Source: Dryocola sp051307055
Lineage (GTDB): Bacteria > Pseudomonadota > Gammaproteobacteria > Enterobacterales > Enterobacteriaceae
Assembly (NCBI RefSeq): GCF_051307055.1
Contig: NZ_CP149994.1
Location: 2,480,001-2,544,000, forward strand
Direction: 5' to 3'
Length of the DNA: 64,000 nucleotides
Every line of letters begins with the position of its first letter. Position 1 is the first letter of the stretch. Positions 16,430 to 24,094 of the stretch are shown here, one piece after another. A program made the position numbers and the translations under genes. The notes under the pieces were generated by a model. That model was not told the origin of the DNA, searched no databases, and was given only the letters and a program-made list of their open reading frames with translations.

Positions 16430-17074
16430 TCACTGCACCTGAACCAGAGTGAGCCTGTTGCCAAATACCGCGCCGGTATCGATATAATTCTGATTGTTAT
16501 AGCGCGCGGCTTCTTTTAGCGGCGTATGCCCAAAGTAAAACTGGTCAGCGCCGGTGATGTCCTCCCCCTTCCCCAACATGTTTTGATTCAGCCGCTCGCG
16601 GCTCCAGACCAGACGATGCTCATCCACCGGTTTATTCCAGGCGTAATGGGAAGCGGGATAATCCGCGTGCGCAATAACAAAGGTTTGATTGTGGGTATGC
16701 AGCTCAATAATCAGCGGCAGCTCCCGGCAGTGCAGCAGCGCGTCGCGCACGCTTTGCCGGCGTTCTTCCGGCAGCCCGCGAAACCAGTCGCCGCCGTTCA
16801 TCACCCACAGCATTCTGTCGCCCATTTCCAGGGCATCGATTGCCATTTCTTCATGGTTGCCACGAACGGCTTTAAACCACTGCTTGCCTAAGAGCGCCAG
16901 ACAACCCGGGCTGTCCGGCCCGCGGTCAATCACATCCCCCACGGAAATGACTAAATCCTGCCGGGGATCGAAGCGGTGCGCCTTAAGCAGCGCGACCATT
17001 TTCGCCAGGCAGCCGTGCAGATCGCCCACAATGTAGATATGCCGCCAGTTTTCACCGTCGATACGCTGATACAT
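16430..17074 (-). CDS. pphA: Serine/threonine phosphatase PphA (PrpA)
   Basis: 214 aa. Calcineurin-like (PPP family) metallophosphatase with GDLHGC, GDVIDRGPDS and RGNHEEM in order, covering the two-metal site and catalytic residues. In E. coli it was linked to signalling of protein misfolding through CpxR. GGAGGAGG precedes ATG 17074. It converges with yebW with only 3 bp between the stops. Confidence 0.94.
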   Translation of the reverse strand: MYQRIDGENWRHIYIVGDLHGCLAKMVALLKAHRFDPRQDLVISVGDVIDRGPDSPGCLALLGKQWFKAVRGNHEEMAIDALEMGDRMLWVMNGGDWFRGLPEERRQSVRDALLHCRELPLIIELHTHNQTFVIAHADYPASHYAWNKPVDEHRLVWSRERLNQNMLGKGEDITGADQFYFGHTPLKEAARYNNQNYIDTGAVFGNRLTLVQVQ

Positions 17075-17128
17075 AACGCCTCCTCCGGCCGGGACCCGAT
17101 TAACAAGTATAGGCCAGAGGCATGCGTG

Positions 17129-17659
17129 CTATAAGGCAGGCTGGCGGATCAGCATCTGCACCTGTTTGTCATGATAGATAACGTAGTGCTGGAAGGCGAA
17201 ACCAAAGCGTTTCGCAAGGTTAAGCGAGCGCTGATTTTCATCGTCAATAATGCAGCAGACCGGACCTTTGAAGGCGCTGTCGGCCCACTTTAAAATTGCC
17301 GCCAGCGCTTCTGCCGCATAGCCTTTGCCGTGCACAGCCGGCACCAGCGACCAGCCGGCTTCCGGATATTCCAGCGCGGGCGTCAGATCGCGGCGGGCAT
17401 TTTGAAAGCCAAACGAGCCAACGTAGCGCCCTGAGGCTTTATCAAACATCGCCCAGTAGCCGTAGCCCAGCGCATGCCAGTGGCCGATATACCGGAGTAA
17501 GCGACCCCAGCTCATCTCGGCGCTTTGCGGCTTTCCGCCGCCGATAAATTTCACCATTTCCGGATCGGCCCAGCAGGCCGCCAGGTCATCAAAATCATCC
17601 AGCGTAAACTGGCGTAATACCAGACGTTCGGTTTCCAGGCGAGGTGCCAGCGTAGCCAT
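17129..17659 (-). CDS. GNAT-family N-acetyltransferase (RimJ/RimL type)
   Basis: 176 aa. Begins with ETERLVLRQFTLDDF, typical of the Acetyltransf_3 (RimJ/RimL-like) branch. The acetyl-CoA site lies in LVPAVHGKGYAAEALAAIL (about residues 101-119), followed by NQRSLNLAKRFGF. Strong AAGGAAGG before ATG 17659. Substrate unknown. It is not part of the E. coli gene order here and belongs to the accessory stretch between pphA and SdsR. Confidence 0.88.
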   Translation of the reverse strand: MATLAPRLETERLVLRQFTLDDFDDLAACWADPEMVKFIGGGKPQSAEMSWGRLLRYIGHWHALGYGYWAMFDKASGRYVGSFGFQNARRDLTPALEYPEAGWSLVPAVHGKGYAAEALAAILKWADSAFKGPVCCIIDDENQRSLNLAKRFGFAFQHYVIYHDKQVQMLIRQPAL

Positions 17660-18081
17660 ATCCAGCCTTCCTTATCGTTATGAATTTTGCAGTCGTGTCT
17701 GCATACCCGCTTTGCAGACGGAAATAATGGCGCATAGCAACAAACTGAACGGTGCGGTGGCGAGAAACACGCCTGCCCCGCTTAACACAAGCGGTACGCC
17801 GCCTGTCAGCGGCCCGCTCGCGAGCCAGGCGGCGCAAGGGTTGAAGCGCCGGGATACGCCCCGCTTAGCTGTGCCGGGATCTTAGCTAAGCGCTTAAATA
17901 GTAATAAAATTTTTCTGACATCGCCGCAATGATAATGTTAAGAGATTGTTGGATTCGCCAGCTTGTTATTTAAACAACGCTCGCGGCAGGGAAATATAGG
18001 GGAAAAACGTAGTGCGGCCTGCAAAAACCGGTGATTAATACTGAAATACCGGTAACCCCTTGCAGGCTACCGGCCCGGGTT
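17660..18081. other. Intergenic region with hydrophobic open frame and nested inverted repeat
   Basis: No gene is supported. On the minus strand 17678-17881 is open without an ATG and encodes a membrane-like segment (VPLVLSGAGVFLATAP...). At 17884-17890 there is a palindromic GCTAAGC-type word, and 18017-18067 forms a nested inverted repeat. The hydrophobic frame could be a decayed gene or chance. Confidence 0.4.
18017..18067. repeat. Nested inverted repeat downstream of the SulP gene
   Basis: Outer arms GCCTGCAA (18017-18024) and TTGCAGGC (18060-18067) enclose two copies of the self-complementary ACCGGT (18027-18032 and 18048-18053). It lies 15 bp past the SulP stop, where a terminator is expected, but has no T-run directly after the outer arm. 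Confidence 0.6.
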
Positions 18082-19572
18082 TTAAAGCTTGCCGCTCAGG
18101 CGTCCGTGGAAATCAGCGCTGCGAATGTCAAGCCCGACAATATTTACCTGCACATCGTAACGCTGATAACGCGTTTCGATGGCGTCAAGGACGGCGACCG
18201 TTGAAGCATCCCAGATTTGCGCCTGAGAAAGATCGATGGTTACATTCTGCGGGTCATCCGCATAGTGGAAGTGCTCGAACAGATCGTTGCTGCTGGCGAA
18301 GAACAGCGGGCCCGTTACGGTGTAACGTACGGAGCGACCATCCGCCAGAAGCTGGCGTTCGGCACGCACTACGTGAGCGATACGACGGGCGAACAACATC
18401 ATCGCAAAAATCACGCCGCCGACGACGCCTATCGCCAGGTTCCCGGTGTAGACCGTTGCAGCAACGGTAACCACCATGACCAACGTTTCCGGGACGGGCA
18501 TGCGTTTTAGTGTTTTAGGCGTCAGGCTGTGCCAGTTGAGCGTTTTCACGGCCACGATCATCATGATACCGGCGAGCACCACCATGGGAATTCTCGCCAT
18601 CATCTCGCTTAAGGCGGTGACCAGAAGCAGCAGCACTAATCCCGCAGCAAGCGTCGAGATACGCGTGCGTCCCCTGCCCAGCTCCACGTTCACAATGGTT
18701 TGCCCAATCATGGCACATCCTGCAATACCGCCGTAGAAACCGGCGAAGATATTGGATAACCCCAGCCCCCAGCATTCGCGACGTTTGCTCGATGGCGTAT
18801 CCGTCAGCTCATCAACCAGTTTGGCCGTCAGCAAAGACTCCATCAGCCCCACAAAGGCGATACTTAATGCACAGGGCCAGATGATGCGTAACGTATCAAG
18901 GTTCAGCGGCACAAGAAGCTCCGTCAGGCCGGGCATACCCGCCTGCATCGGCCCGGTATCGCCCACGGTGGGAACAGAAAACCCCATCGCCATGCTGGCG
19001 GCGGTAATCACCACGATAGCTACCAGCGGCGAGGGTACCGATTTCACAACGCGCGGCAGCAGCAGGACAATGGCCAGCGTCAGCGCGAAAAGCCCCCAGA
19101 CCAGCGGGCTATTTCCCCAGACGTGCGGAACCTGGGCGAAGAAAATCAGAATGCCGAGGGCGTTCACAAATCCCGTCATTACGGACAAAGGAATGTAGCG
19201 CATCATGCGCGCAAGCCCGGCCAAACCGAATAAAATCTGAATCAACCCCGCAAGGATCACCGCGGGCAGGATGTAACCCACGCCGTGCAGATGAACCATC
19301 GGCCCGATGACCAGCGCGACCGAACCCGCCGCAGCGGTAACCATTGCCGGTCTGCCGCCCAGCACGGACATTGCCAGGCAAAGTACGATGGAGGCCACAA
19401 GGCTGACTTTTGGATCAACGCCCGCAATAACGGAAAATGAAATTACTTCCGGGATCAGCGCCAGCGCGGTGATCGCGCCGGCAAGCGACTCCCGCACTAG
19501 CAGGCGCGGCGAGCGTAAAACGTAGCGAAGGGAGTTCTCCCGCGCGTGCATCTGGGTTTGAGTGGTTGTCAT
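18082..19572 (-). CDS. SulP-family anion transporter with STAS domain
   Basis: 496 aa. The N-terminal region (SLAGAITALALIPEVISFSVIAGVDP) carries the SulP signature, followed by multiple membrane helices to about residue 395. A C-terminal cytoplasmic STAS domain (TVTGPLFFASSNDLFEHF...IDLSQAQIWDASTVAVLDA) follows. The family moves sulfate, bicarbonate or dicarboxylates; the sequence does not settle which. No clear ribosome site precedes ATG 19572. It is not present at this position in E. coli. Confidence 0.92.
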   Translation of the reverse strand: MTTTQTQMHARENSLRYVLRSPRLLVRESLAGAITALALIPEVISFSVIAGVDPKVSLVASIVLCLAMSVLGGRPAMVTAAAGSVALVIGPMVHLHGVGYILPAVILAGLIQILFGLAGLARMMRYIPLSVMTGFVNALGILIFFAQVPHVWGNSPLVWGLFALTLAIVLLLPRVVKSVPSPLVAIVVITAASMAMGFSVPTVGDTGPMQAGMPGLTELLVPLNLDTLRIIWPCALSIAFVGLMESLLTAKLVDELTDTPSSKRRECWGLGLSNIFAGFYGGIAGCAMIGQTIVNVELGRGRTRISTLAAGLVLLLLVTALSEMMARIPMVVLAGIMMIVAVKTLNWHSLTPKTLKRMPVPETLVMVVTVAATVYTGNLAIGVVGGVIFAMMLFARRIAHVVRAERQLLADGRSVRYTVTGPLFFASSNDLFEHFHYADDPQNVTIDLSQAQIWDASTVAVLDAIETRYQRYDVQVNIVGLDIRSADFHGRLSGKL

Positions 19573-19688
19573 AGTTTCGTCTTTGCAGGTTTATATTTTT
19601 ATTACCCCGTCTTTCAGGACGCGGCAGAATCAGGCAGAGCGTGATTGTACTGACAGATAAGTGAGGATGCTAATGAATGTGACCGGCG

Positions 19689-19817
19689 TCATATCTTTTT
19701 GCGCCGCAGGCCGTGGTTTACCCTCTTCAAAAAGCGACGTAAGCGCCCGGCCGCCGGTCTGTGCGACAGCTGAATTTTGCCCACCAGGGCGGCATATCGC
19801 CGAATATAAGCCGTCAT
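19689..19817 (-). CDS. Possible small basic protein (42 aa)
   Basis: Open frame from ATG 19817 to TGA 19689 encoding MTAYIRRYAALVGKI... with 13 Arg/Lys in 42 residues and no hydrophobic helix. GGTG lies just upstream. It sits inside the 556-bp gap between SulP and the KGG protein gene. No family recognised. It may be chance. Confidence 0.3.
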   Translation of the reverse strand: MTAYIRRYAALVGKIQLSHRPAAGRLRRFLKRVNHGLRRKKI

Positions 19818-20054
19818 ATCACCGTTGTTTTTAACGCAGGAAAGTACACCTTTGTCTACTTCAGCTGCGTTATTTAACGTATTTATTTTTTAAGTGACTG
19901 ATAAAGAAATAAACTTATGTTCACAATATTATTTCTTAAAGGGTTGCTACCTGTAAGAGAATTTTTCCTCAAAAAATATAAGCCAGGAATAATCCTGGTA
20001 TTGGCAAAGCGTCGGAGATAATGCGCCTTATAATTTGTCACGCTGACATTGCCA

Positions 20055-20065
20055 GCTATAGTTAG
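20055..20065 (+). promoter_or_regulatory. Possible sigma-S -10 element upstream of the KGG protein gene
   Basis: GCTATAGTTAG resembles the extended -10 of RpoS promoters (KCTAYACTTAA). It lies 64 bp upstream of ATG 20129. YciG-type genes in E. coli are RpoS-dependent. Confidence 0.5.
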
Positions 20066-20128
20066 TAGTGCTTAGCGGAGAGGCGCAGCCTCTCTATTAT
20101 TTAACCAAAACATTATGAGGTAATAATT

Positions 20129-20305
20129 ATGACTCAGCATCGTGGCGGTTCAGGAAACTTTGCAGAAGATCGGGATCGTGCATCAGAAGCCGGTAAGAAA
20201 GGCGGCCAGCAAAGCGGCGGGAACTTCAAGAATGACCCGCAAAAGGCCTCTGAAGCAGGGAAAAAAGGCGGTAAAAGCAGCCATGGCGGCGGCCGGTCGT
20301 CCTAA
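20129..20305 (+). CDS. yciG: KGG-repeat stress protein (YciG/YmdF family)
   Basis: 58 aa, too short for most ORF listings. Begins MTQHRGGSGNFAEDRD and holds two repeats of the form SEAGKKGG with GGNFKND between, the hallmark of the YciG/con-10 KGG family. The C-terminus (GGKSSHG) is closer to E. coli YmdF. ATGAGG and GAGG lie shortly upstream. Family members are general-stress proteins of unknown biochemistry; yciG affects swarming in E. coli. It precedes a yciF-like gene as in yciGFE, but yciE is missing. Confidence 0.9.
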   Translation: MTQHRGGSGNFAEDRDRASEAGKKGGQQSGGNFKNDPQKASEAGKKGGKSSHGGGRSS

Positions 20306-20408
20306 TCATTATTAATTAAATGTGCCGGTGAACTTAAGCGATTTGTTTATCTCATTCGCATGCATGACAATTAAGTTAACTATTCATTAAGGTAAACTTA
20401 CCGGCATC

Positions 20409-20446
20409 GGCAATCCTGTTGTATGCAACAGGATTGCCTTTTATTT
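20409..20446 (+). terminator. Strong intrinsic terminator between yciG and yciF
   Basis: A 13-bp perfect stem, GGCAATCCTGTTG with CAACAGGATTGCC, closes a TATG loop and is followed by TTTTATTTT. It ends only about 20 bp before the yciF start codon. Confidence 0.93.
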
Positions 20447-20468
20447 TAACAGCCAGAAGGATGTATTT

Positions 20469-20951
20469 ATGCCAACAGTAAAATCGCTAAATGATTTATT
20501 TATCCATGAACTGTCTGATATTTATAGCGCAGAAAAACAAATTACCCGTGCGCTGCCAAAAATGGCCCGGGCGGCAACAGATAAAAAATTAATAGCCGCA
20601 TTTGAGGCCCATCTGGAAGAAACCAGAGGCCAAATAGAGCGTATTGATAAAATTGTGGAAATAACAGATGGGCTGCGTATTAAAAGAATGAAATGCCATG
20701 CCCTGGAAGGGCTGGTTGAAGAGGCTCAGGAAATAATCGAATCCGTTGAAGCAGGACCGCTGAGAGATGAAGGATTGATCGGGGCGGCGCAGAAAGTTGA
20801 GCATTATGAAATTGCTTCATACGGGACGTTATCCACCCTCGCCCAAAAACTGGGCTACAAAGAGGCCGCGAAGCTTCTTGAACAGACCCTGAATGAAGAA
20901 AAAAATACGGATGTAAAACTGACAGGAATTGCGGAAAAAAATACGCACTGA
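20469..20951 (+). CDS. yciF: Ferritin-like stress protein YciF (DUF892)
   Basis: 160 aa. Four-helix-bundle ferritin-like domain with conserved Glu/His ligands in FIHELSDIYSAEKQ, FEAHLEETRGQIERI and KVEHYEIASYGTL, matching E. coli YciF. The E. coli protein forms a dimer with a di-metal site; its substrate is not established. AAGGA precedes ATG 20469. The strong terminator just upstream means it either has its own promoter within 20306-20408 or is attenuated. Confidence 0.92.
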   Translation: MPTVKSLNDLFIHELSDIYSAEKQITRALPKMARAATDKKLIAAFEAHLEETRGQIERIDKIVEITDGLRIKRMKCHALEGLVEEAQEIIESVEAGPLRDEGLIGAAQKVEHYEIASYGTLSTLAQKLGYKEAAKLLEQTLNEEKNTDVKLTGIAEKNTH

Positions 20952-20995
20952 ACAGGCATCTCTCTACAGGGAAGCCAGAGATGACGTCTCCTGCC

Positions 20996-21025
20996 ACCCG
21001 GCCCTGTCAAGCCGGGTTATTTTGT
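20996..21025 (+). terminator. Terminator after yciF, overlapping the end of the PncC-like gene
   Basis: ACCCGGC and GCCGGGT arms followed by TATTTTGTTT on the plus strand. It covers the last codons of the convergent PncC-like gene. Confidence 0.65.
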
Positions 21026-21501
21026 TTCAGCAGCGCCAGCATTTCAGCAAGGGCGTAATCCGTAGCCTGCATAATTACCGACTCGCAGTCGCCTTTGAAA
21101 TGCGCTGACTTAACATGGATTTTTGCTTCGGGCAATTGCCATGCAAACCAGACGGTTCCCGCCGGCGTACCGTCTTCTCCTCCCTCCGGCCCGGCATAAC
21201 CGCTGACCGCAATGCTGATATCCGCGCCTGCGCTGCGTAGTGCGCCGGTTGACATCTCCGACACCGTCTGGCTGCTCACTGCCGTGTATTTATCGAGGGT
21301 TTCAGGGCTGACGCCCAGCACCTTTTTTTTTGCATCGTCATTAAACGTCACAAATCCCGTGCCATAAAAAGAGGGCGTATCTTCTGCTGCGCATAAAGTC
21401 GACGCGAGGTGTCCGCCGGTGCAGGATTCAGCAGTGGTCAGGAATAACTTTTTCTCGATCAATAACTTTCCCAGCTCGCTGGCCACTGATGATGTATTCA
21501 T
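21007..21501 (-). CDS. CinA C-terminal-domain protein (PncC/YdeJ-like)
   Basis: 164 aa, a lone CinA C-terminal domain. Conserved words are TTAESCTGGHLAS, YGTGFVTFND, AVSGYAGPEGG and GTVWFA. E. coli PncC with this domain is a nicotinamide-nucleotide amidohydrolase that returns NMN to NAD synthesis; YdeJ is a less-studied paralogue. The SxGG and lysine positions look intact, so amidohydrolase activity is plausible but not shown. AAGGAAGAG precedes ATG 21501. A minus-strand CTATTCTTTA about 65 bp upstream resembles a sigma-S -10. Confidence 0.85.
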   Translation of the reverse strand: MNTSSVASELGKLLIEKKLFLTTAESCTGGHLASTLCAAEDTPSFYGTGFVTFNDDAKKKVLGVSPETLDKYTAVSSQTVSEMSTGALRSAGADISIAVSGYAGPEGGEDGTPAGTVWFAWQLPEAKIHVKSAHFKGDCESVIMQATDYALAEMLALLKQNNPA

Positions 21502-21576
21502 GACTCTCTCTTCCTTTGTGTTGTTTTGCCCGCGCTGAGGACGATTCGCGGCCTTAAGACGTAATAAAGAATAGTC

Positions 21577-21604
21577 ATAAAAAGGCCGCCGTAACGGCCC
21601 TTTC
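21577..21604 (-). terminator. Hairpin between the 57-aa gene and the PncC-like gene
   Basis: AAAGGGCCG and CGGCCTTTTT arms on the minus strand, immediately after the 57-aa gene. Confidence 0.6.
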
Positions 21605-21616
21605 TCAGACAGGGCA

Positions 21617-21790
21617 TTATATAAGCTTAATTTTTACAGCGTATCCTTCAAGCCCGGCCATCGTCTCCCGAGGAGTAAACTCAATTTCAGAAACTTCCAT
21701 CCCCGATTTTTTTCGTAGCTCGGCGATCTTTTTTGAGATCAGGGCGGAGATTTCCGCTTCGGCTTTTTGCTTCTGTTCCTCAATACTCAT
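21617..21790 (-). CDS. Hypothetical 57-aa protein
   Basis: From ATG 21790 (MSIEEQKQKA) to TAA 21617, with AGGTAAAG just upstream. The N-terminal half is a charged amphipathic helix (EAEISALISKKIAELRKK); the C-terminal half (EVSEIEFTPRETMAGLEGY) looks like beta strands ending AVKIKLI. Below 60 aa, so easily missed. I do not recognise a named family. The ribosome site, codon pattern and following terminator support a real gene. Confidence 0.75.
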   Translation of the reverse strand: MSIEEQKQKAEAEISALISKKIAELRKKSGMEVSEIEFTPRETMAGLEGYAVKIKLI

Positions 21791-22004
21791 CTTTACCTCG
21801 TCTGGTTTCTCAAACGCATCAATGCGCCAGTAAGGTGACTGCAGATAGTTTGCTGCTCTTATCTATAACCCGCTATAAATAATAGACTATCTCAACTCCA
21901 GCCGCCCGGTGCCGCAGGAAACTTTGCAGGTGCAACCTTCCTGTGAATTACCTGTATGTTTCGTGTTACCTTTGCAACACAAGTTTTCTACAATGAGGCT
22001 TATC

Positions 22005-22373
22005 ATGAAACTCATTCTTTTAATCAGCCTGCTAGGTTTCATTCAGTCGTCGGCTTTTGCTGCAACCGCCACCCGGCTTTCATGCTCATTACGCAAGAAT
22101 GTAGTCATATCGCGGTTCAAATATAACCTTTCGACGATGCAGTGGGGCGATCACTTCATGATTGCTTCAGGGGTAAAAAAGACCAGAACAAAAAGCGACG
22201 TACCGTTTCGCATCACCAGCTTTCAGAACGGCGACGACCTGGTGTTCTTTCCGCAAGATCTGAAGTATTTCTTGTTTTATTCGGGAAACCCGGTGCCAGA
22301 CAGATGCACGGTGCTGGGCACGAGCACTTACGAGATAACGCAGCTGCCGCGGTATAAAAAACCGGACGCGTAA
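22005..22373 (+). CDS. Hypothetical exported protein (122 aa)
   Basis: ATG 22005 is chosen because GAGG lies 6 nt upstream and the product then begins with a clean Sec signal peptide (MKLILLISLLGFIQSSAFA). The mature part has two cysteines (RLSCSLRK, PDRCTVLG) that could form a disulfide, and is rich in beta-type residues. I do not recognise a family. It is absent from this place in E. coli. The next 220 bp before SdsR hold no supported gene. Confidence 0.75.
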   Translation: MKLILLISLLGFIQSSAFAATATRLSCSLRKNVVISRFKYNLSTMQWGDHFMIASGVKKTRTKSDVPFRITSFQNGDDLVFFPQDLKYFLFYSGNPVPDRCTVLGTSTYEITQLPRYKKPDA

Positions 22374-22592
22374 CTCCGGCTTACTCAGGCTCCTGCCGAT
22401 CGGGCCGCATACCATGCGTTGCGGCCTGCGTGAAGATTCTGCAACCCCGGCTGAGCGCAAAAAGTTAGCAATAACCAAAAAAATACCTGGACGCGCGCGC
22501 TACAGAGTATGTTATGGTTTAAAGCAAATATGAGGGTGCGGAAATTTTTCAGGAAAGTTTAAGGATAAACTGCAAAGCCCTTCTATTTCATA

Positions 22593-22829
22593 CAGATAAA
22601 AAAAGACCGAATACGATTCCTATATTCGGTCCAGGGAAATGGCTCTTGGGAGAGAGCCGTGCGCTAAAAGTTGGCATTAATGCAGGCTAAGTCGCCTTGC
22701 CTCTTAAGAATAGATTACCGACGCAGGTTTTCCAGTCTGAGGCAAAAGTGTTCAGAAAAAAACCTGCTTTCAGGGAATTACCATAAGGAAAACAGCAATA
22801 ACCGGCTTACGGATATTGCTGTTTTTTTT
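22593..22829 (+). ncRNA. sraC: SraC (RyeA) small RNA
   Basis: Plus-strand counterpart of SdsR. It contains the E. coli RyeA landmarks GACCGAATACGATTCC, TGGCTCTTGGGAGAGAGCC and TTGGCATTAATGCAGG, and ends at an intrinsic terminator, AACAGCAATA...TATTGCTGTT plus T8 (22790-22829). It pairs along the whole of SdsR. The 3' end is well supported; the 5' end is approximate. Confidence 0.75.
22598..22700 (-). ncRNA. sdsR: SdsR (RyeB) small RNA
   Basis: Minus-strand RNA starting GCAAGGCGACTTAGCC at 22700 and ending at GACCGAATA...TATTCGGTC plus T7 near 22598, about 103 nt (104 in E. coli). It holds the middle stem GGCTCT-CTCCCA-AGAGCC. A sigma-S-type CTATTCTTAA lies just upstream of 22700. SdsR is the abundant stationary-phase sRNA that represses ompD, tolC and mutS in relatives. 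Position next to yebY is as in E. coli. Confidence 0.92.
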
Positions 22830-22853
22830 GGCTAAAATAAGGCGCGGCGGGAT

Positions 22854-23195
22854 TTAGTCACACAACTTGCCGGCGCGTTCGATAAAGGGCGCCAGACTCA
22901 TTTTTTTACCCGGAGCGTTTGGATCCTCTATCTGGATGACAGAAACAGGCTGTCCGCTGGTCTTACCGCTGGCAACCTGTTGTTCCGCTTCTTCATTGAG
23001 CGGGTATTGCATCAGCGTTGAGGGGTTGATGGCAAACAAAGCATGATTCGCCCGGCAGCTCAGCATCACTTCTTCGCGATTAAACGCCCATTTATCTTTA
23101 CCCACATCAAACCGGCTGATCGTGATGATTTGTGGCGCCGCCAGGGCTGCGCCGCTGCAGGCCAGTAATAACAGCGTCAGAATACTCTTTTTCAT
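22854..23195 (-). CDS. yebY: Periplasmic protein YebY
   Basis: 113 aa with a signal peptide (MKKSILTLLLLACSGAALA). DUF2511 family; two cysteines in the mature part (LSCRAN, KLCD). E. coli YebY binds copper and is cotranscribed with yobA and yebZ under the HprR/CusR-type response. It is the last gene of the yobA-yebZ-yebY operon. Confidence 0.93.
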   Translation of the reverse strand: MKKSILTLLLLACSGAALAAPQIITISRFDVGKDKWAFNREEVMLSCRANHALFAINPSTLMQYPLNEEAEQQVASGKTSGQPVSVIQIEDPNAPGKKMSLAPFIERAGKLCD

Positions 23196-23219
23196 GAATC
23201 TCTCTTAGTTTCTATGCCG

Positions 23220-24089
23220 CTAGAACGGCTCCCAGGTAGCGAAGGCGCTGACCGCGAGAAGTACCGCCGCCGACAAAATGACTTCCAGCCAGGTTAGCTG
23301 AATAAAACGCTGTTGCGCTACCGCGTCGGCAAAGCGCGGTACCAGCAGATAGCGATTGATCAGCGCTATTGTCGCCATTAGCGCTACAAGGGCAACCTTT
23401 ACCAGCAGCAATTGTACATAGCCGCTGGCAAGCGGCAAAGTCCAGCCCAGGATCATCAGGCTGTTGATAACGCCGGTTGCTATCACGGCCGCGACGGCAA
23501 GATGCCCGTAACGTGAAAAGCGCATCATCGCCATGATGGCCGCCTGCCGCCAGCGCGGCTTTTGCGCCATTCGCATACAGATCAGCAGCGGTAACAAGCC
23601 TCCGGCCCACCAGGCAGCGCTAAGCAGATGAACGGCGTGATTCAGGCGCTGGATAGCCCCCGGCATTCCCTCGCGCATCGCCGCATGCCCAACGCCCGCC
23701 AGCAGGATTAGCTGTGCAGCGGCAAGCATCAATAATATGCTCTGCAGCGCGCGCGGCTTGAGTAAAAATACCACAACCGTTACAACGCTAAGGATAATCT
23801 GCCACAGCCAGACTTCGCCAAAGCGGGTGCCGGAGACGGCAAGCCAGACCTGCGGATTAACGGCGTCGGCCCAACCGCTGCCCATTAACCCGGCCTGCGC
23901 ACCCTGCAGCAGAACGGCGCTGAGCGCCGACAGCCAGATGGCGGCATGGCACTGTTTCGCCAGCCGACGACGCAATACGGCTTTAAACGACGCTGGCGCG
24001 AGCAGCACGCTACAAACGGCGCTGCCAAACAGCACCATCAACGCGGCGAAATGGATAAACCGCAGCGTGATATAGAGCGCCGACAGCAT
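23220..24089 (-). CDS. yebZ: CopD-family copper membrane protein YebZ
   Basis: 289 aa, about eight hydrophobic helices. CopD/PcoD family, proposed to move copper across the inner membrane. Conserved features include FIHFAALMVLFG near the N-terminus and the His-containing LNHAVHLLSAAWWAGGLLPL. It starts 5 bp after yobA and ends 24 bp before yebY. AAAGG precedes ATG 24089. Confidence 0.93.
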   Translation of the reverse strand: MLSALYITLRFIHFAALMVLFGSAVCSVLLAPASFKAVLRRRLAKQCHAAIWLSALSAVLLQGAQAGLMGSGWADAVNPQVWLAVSGTRFGEVWLWQIILSVVTVVVFLLKPRALQSILLMLAAAQLILLAGVGHAAMREGMPGAIQRLNHAVHLLSAAWWAGGLLPLLICMRMAQKPRWRQAAIMAMMRFSRYGHLAVAAVIATGVINSLMILGWTLPLASGYVQLLLVKVALVALMATIALINRYLLVPRFADAVAQQRFIQLTWLEVILSAAVLLAVSAFATWEPF

Positions 24090-24094
24090 CGCCT

